A stretch of 12,500 bases of DNA from Chrysomallon squamiferum (Eukaryota; Mollusca; Gastropoda; Neomphalida; Peltospiridae): the NCBI GenBank assembly GCA_012295275.1, contig CM022671.1, positions 34,746,683-34,759,182 on the forward strand, written 5' to 3'. Below are positions 1 to 12,500 of this stretch, in pieces. The notes under the pieces are model-generated. The model made no database searches, was not told the origin of the DNA, and was given only the letters and a program-made list of their open reading frames with translations. Every line of letters starts with the position of its first letter. Positions within the stretch are counted from its first letter, which is position 1. A program made the translations under genes and the position numbers.

Positions 1-362
1 TATTCGAATGAGTGTTTTAGATATAATATTTTATACATCACTTCTGTTTTCTGTAATAAAACATCTATATGAAAGGTTGTGAGATCGGGATTTTGGTTGT
101 TGTTTTGGATGGATTTTTTTTTTTTTCTTTTTCTTCTCTGAAAGACGTTATTTTTACAGCTTTGTTGTTATTATAATTGTTAAACTATTCTACAGTTATA
201 AGGATGTAATGCAAAAATACTCTTACAATTATTAAAGTAACATATGGCTGAAGGAACAAAACATTTTTTTATTTGATTTTCTTATATTTGTAATGTGTTA
301 ATTTAAACCAATCTTTACGAAGAATACAATACGTAAAGCCGGTTGGAGTATGTCGTACATCA

Positions 363-370
363 TGACGTCA
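363..370. promoter_or_regulatory. Perfect CRE-like octamer TGACGTCA
   Basis: An exact copy of the palindromic cAMP-response element consensus, inside a slightly GC-richer patch. No promoter or start site is seen near it, and an octamer can occur by chance. Confidence 0.2.
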
Positions 371-1123
371 CGTCGTAGACAGAAATACTGAAGTAAACAA
401 CATGTACTTAGGTGTGCGTTGGATTTATCAGTTGTGAAGTAAATGTCATCAGTAGATTTAATTTTGATATTTTTATCTTAAATTTTTGAGCTTTCTCAAA
501 ATTGGCAGCGTGCAATAGCGACTGATACATTTCAGTTTAAAAAATAGAAGTTATTTGTAAACACGTTTATAATCATTTTAATATTTTTGTAATTTTTAGT
601 TTAAACGTTTTGGAATTTAAAAGAAACTGAGGAGAAATTTACTTAAATAATAGTTATTTTATATTTTATTTTAGATTTTCAACTTGATACTGTCAAATGT
701 TTTGCCATTGTGCATATTTTTGTTTCTTGTATATGGAGTTGCTTCGGGTTAAGAGTTTTGAGTTTTGTTTTATTTATTTATTTATTTTATACATATAAAC
801 ATAAATATGTAATACTAGTTAAAATTTAATTAATGAAAGGTTATCTGAAACGTATATGCAATTACGGACAGGTTTAAAGGACTGAAGTGAAGATCAGTTT
901 GTTTCTCAGTATTTATGCACATTTTGTTCGGCAGTACATTCCATTCATAACTCTTTTTATTACTACTTCTTTTGTTTCTAACAAACAGCCAGGCACAAAC
1001 ACAGACGTAAGCTCGTATTTTTATTATAAGAACCCTGATTTGATAGTGTATCTGATGTTCATACTTTAAGCCAGACTTTACTAAATATTTTCGTTATTTT
1101 ATTCTTCTTTTTTTATATCTATC

Positions 1124-1142
1124 TATATATATATATATATAT
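1124..1142. repeat. (TA)n microsatellite
   Basis: Uninterrupted alternating TA after a short TATC run, in flanking sequence without genes. Confidence 0.85.
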
Positions 1143-1611
1143 CATATGTGGAAACAGAGATATAATTATTAAATATATTCATCCTTCAGTTACAGAATAC
1201 TTCAGCGCAAACAAGGGAGAATTCTCAATATTTAGACAGTTTAAGACAATGTAGACTTTATCTTATTACGTTTCGGATCGTAAGGTCTGTGAAAACTAAT
1301 CTTTGCGTTTCTCCTTCGTCTCCTTCCTCCTGGCCAAAGACAAAGGAGCTCCTTAATTTTCTTAGACTATGTACTGAATTAAGTTTACATACCTCCTTTG
1401 GCTCCTTATTTTTCTGCCAAAGATTAAGGAGACAGTTCAACATTCAAACATATTTTCAAAAAAACACTGCTGTAGATTTTAGCTTAATATTTCACTACGT
1501 TTTGTATTTTATTAACATATGTTGCTTATTTATCTTTTAATAAAATAATTTCACTTATTACGATATTGTTCGTTATTATTTTCTGTACCTGATGTTATTA
1601 TTTTTTTAAAT

Positions 1612-1647
1612 TATTATTATTAGTAGTAGTCGTAGTAATAGTAGTAA

Positions 1648-1683
<36 letters not shown>

Positions 1684-1686
1684 CAG
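1612..1686. repeat. (TAG)n trinucleotide microsatellite, interrupted
   Basis: ATT units pass into TAG units with a few TAA and CAG/CGT variants. The same ATT-then-TAG arrangement recurs in introns at 7562-7622, 8950-9018 and 10660-10768. Confidence 0.9.
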
Positions 1687-2251
1687 TATTGTTTATTTAT
1701 TTGCTTTATTACTTACTTATTATCTTTGTCATTATTAATTTTTTATTATATATATTTATTTTTATTTTTTATTTTTTTTAAGTGTCCTGTAATATATAAT
1801 GCTGAAGCTTATTCTGTTAATGTATTTGGTAAATATTGTACAGCTACATAGCTCTATTGCATATAATTATCTGAAATAAATCACTATTATATAAAATAAA
1901 ATAAATGTATACAACGTTACGTCCATAAGAAAAAACATAAAAACATTTTATTGGTTACATAAGGCAAAAGAAAAATGAAGAGGTACTGTTAAAAAAAATA
2001 AAATAAAAAATAAAAATAAAAAAATAAACAGAAGGCTAGTTGCAAGAAAATTCCGCTGAATATATTTAACAAGAATATTCGAAGTAATGTTTCCGAATAT
2101 TGACGAAAAGAAGCGAATTGTTACGAATGCTTACATTTATCCCACACATTTTAATGTACGAACTAAAATCATATTCTCATCTAATATTATCAACAATAAA
2201 CATACATAAAACATTACTGATTAAATTAATATTGAAATTGTCGATGTTGTT

Positions 2252-2291
2252 GTTGATGTTGATGTTGATGTTGATGTTGATGTTGATGTTT
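2252..2291. repeat. (TTGATG)n hexanucleotide repeat
   Basis: About six and a half near-perfect copies of TTGATG after a few imperfect ones. It encodes a run of Met-Leu in one frame, which is a translation artefact. Confidence 0.85.
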
Positions 2292-2481
2292 TTCTAATTC
2301 GGCATCTTTTAATGGTTACTTCTTGTTGTTGTTTCTGTTCTGCCGAAGTTGTTGTGTTCATGCTGGTTCTGTTGCAGTTGTCGAAGTGGATATCGTTGTA
2401 GTTGTAATTGTTCTGTATAATTGGTGGTATATATTTTGTAGATTTGATGATTTTATTTCCAGGGACATGAAACTAGGTTAA

Positions 2482-2600
2482 GAATGAATGAATGAATGAA
2501 TAAATTAATTAATTAATTAATGAACGAATGAATGAATGAATGAATACATAAACAAATGAATGAATGATGAATGGCTGAATTAATTAATTAATTATTTAAT
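2482..2600. repeat. Compound (GAAT)n/(TTAA)n tetranucleotide repeat
   Basis: Two blocks of GAAT units alternate with two blocks of TTAA units over about 120 bp, with a few variant units between them. The block order GAAT-TTAA-GAAT-TTAA suggests a segment duplication inside the repeat. Confidence 0.85.
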
Positions 2601-2841
2601 ATTTCCAAAATCCTACATAATTTATTAACACGATCAATTAATAATCCATAAATCCAGCTTAAAAAAATATATTTTTTTTAAAATCAAAACTTAAGATTTG
2701 AATTCATCAGACATAACAGTACGTTGTTAAATATAAGAAGAAAAATTAGTAAAGAAATAGACTGAAATTTGAATTTATATTTATATTTTGTCGTATTTTT
2801 AAAACTGCTGTATATTATTTTACTTATAATCTTAGAAAGTG

Positions 2842-2847
2842 TTTATT
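2842..2847 (-). promoter_or_regulatory. Possible polyadenylation signal AATAAA
   Basis: TTTATT on the plus strand is AATAAA on the gene strand, 23 bases after the stop codon. That would give a very short 3' UTR, and no clear GU-rich element follows. Other AATAAA copies further on, such as 2621-2626, are equally possible in such AT-rich sequence. Confidence 0.3.
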
Positions 2848-2869
2848 TAAAAACTAAACTCACTGGTTG

Positions 2870-11933
<9,064 letters not shown>

Positions 11934-11994
11934 CTGTTAGGTAAATTTAAAACGATTGTTTAATTCTTCGATTAGCTGTTATAGAAGATTATTG

Positions 11995-12415
11995 ATGTAT
12001 AGTGGTGTAGATGTGTAGTGTAGTCAGTGTAGTGTAGTATAGTTAGTATAGTGAAGTGTATAAAGTAGTGCACTGTATAATGTAGAGTTGTATAGTTAGT
12101 GTGATGTATAGTGTAGTACAGAGTAATGTACTGTAGTGTATAATGTAAGCTGTAGAGTAGTATAGTTCTGTGTAGTATGATGTAGTGTAGTGTAGTGTAG
12201 TGTAGAATAGTGTGGTTTAGTGTAGTGTAGTATAGTGCAATGGAGTGTAGTATAGCATAGTGTAGTGGAGTCGAGTGGAGTATGGCACAGTATAATGTAA
12301 TGTAATGTGCATAGTGTAGTATAGTATTACGTAGAGTAGAGTAATTAGTATAGTATAGTTTAATACATTGCAGTGTAGTGTATGGTATATTAAGTAGTGT
12401 AGCTTCAAGTGTAGT
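11995..12415. repeat. Degenerate 5-bp GTGTA/GTATA minisatellite
   Basis: About 420 bp built from five-base units GTGTA, GTATA and single-base variants such as GTGGA and GAGTA, with occasional indels. It lies in the intron upstream of exon A. On the other strand it gives TACAC/TATAC units and an artefactual open frame rich in Tyr, Leu and His. The remaining bases to 12500 show nothing coding. Confidence 0.88.
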
Positions 12416-12500
12416 ACTAGTATAATATTAGTAAAATTAAACTTTCTTATTAGATTTAAAATAAAATGTGTTCTTTATTTGTTGTTAAATGTATATAGAT

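Larger units (their letters stand above)
1..2869. other. 3' flank and UTR of the cadherin gene; no gene supported
   Basis: AT-rich sequence with stops in all frames. The longest open stretches (around 887-1069, 1258-1540 and 2100-2297) are 60-83 codons, start from poor contexts or run through low-complexity sequence, and show no domain. The leftward end includes the 3' UTR of the cadherin gene; where transcription ends is not visible. Simple repeats in it are listed separately. A slightly GC-richer patch at about 330-430 is unexplained. Confidence 0.6.

Noticed and set aside
887-1069. 60-codon plus-strand open frame
   Set aside because: It starts at GTG, has AT-driven composition and no domain or splice context.
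1258-1540. Overlapping 61- and 83-codon open frames on opposite strands
   Set aside because: Overlapping both ways with no recognisable motif; better explained by the repeated-word patch noted in the findings.
12217-12408. 63-codon Tyr/Leu/His-rich minus-strand open frame
   Set aside because: It is a translation of the GTGTA minisatellite.

Overview
This is a eukaryotic, probably invertebrate, genomic window. It has spliced exons with GT-AG borders, AT-rich introns of roughly 160-640 bp, a single long gene, and a very heavy load of di-, tri- and tetranucleotide microsatellites. The style fits a lophotrochozoan such as a mollusc, but that placement is inference and nothing in the window fixes the species. 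No bacterial features, tRNA, rRNA or CRISPR array were seen.

One gene explains nearly all the coding signal. It lies on the minus strand and is the 3' part of a large non-classical cadherin. Fifteen exons can be read from 11933 down to a stop at 2870-2872, together about 1,030 codons. The 5' end lies beyond the right edge. In gene order: exons A-C (11933 to 10282) carry the tail of an earlier extracellular cadherin (EC) repeat and two fairly canonical EC repeats. Exons D-J (9835 to 6133) carry four EC repeats with eroded calcium sites. The large exon K (5497 to 4814) finishes one repeat, holds a complete last repeat and ends in a Ser/Thr/Asp-rich stalk. Exon L (4429 to 4317) is the transmembrane helix. 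Exons M, N and O (to 2870) give a cytoplasmic tail of about 137 residues with no visible catenin-binding motif and a PPxY motif near the end. Reading frame and intron phase agree at every junction except L-M.

Intron structure splits the repeats into two classes. Where the repeat-repeat linker keeps a DxNDNxP-like motif (exons B and K), no intron interrupts it. Where the linker is degenerate or absent (C/D, E/F, G/H, I/J), a phase-0 intron sits exactly at the boundary and a phase-1 intron splits the repeat. This suggests a distinct module that spread by duplication of an exon pair.

The left 2.87 kb is 3' flank or untranslated sequence with simple repeats and no supported gene. The right 0.57 kb is intron dominated by a degenerate 5-bp GTGTA/GTATA minisatellite. 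Introns hold long (GA)n, (CT)n, (TAG)n, (ATC)n, (TTA)n and poly-T tracts. Some directly abut splice sites, and one intron holds a possible 33-nt exon relic. The most unusual points are the correlation of intron position with calcium-motif loss, the exon relic, the splice-phase conflict at the membrane-tail junction, and microsatellites acting as acceptor tracts.
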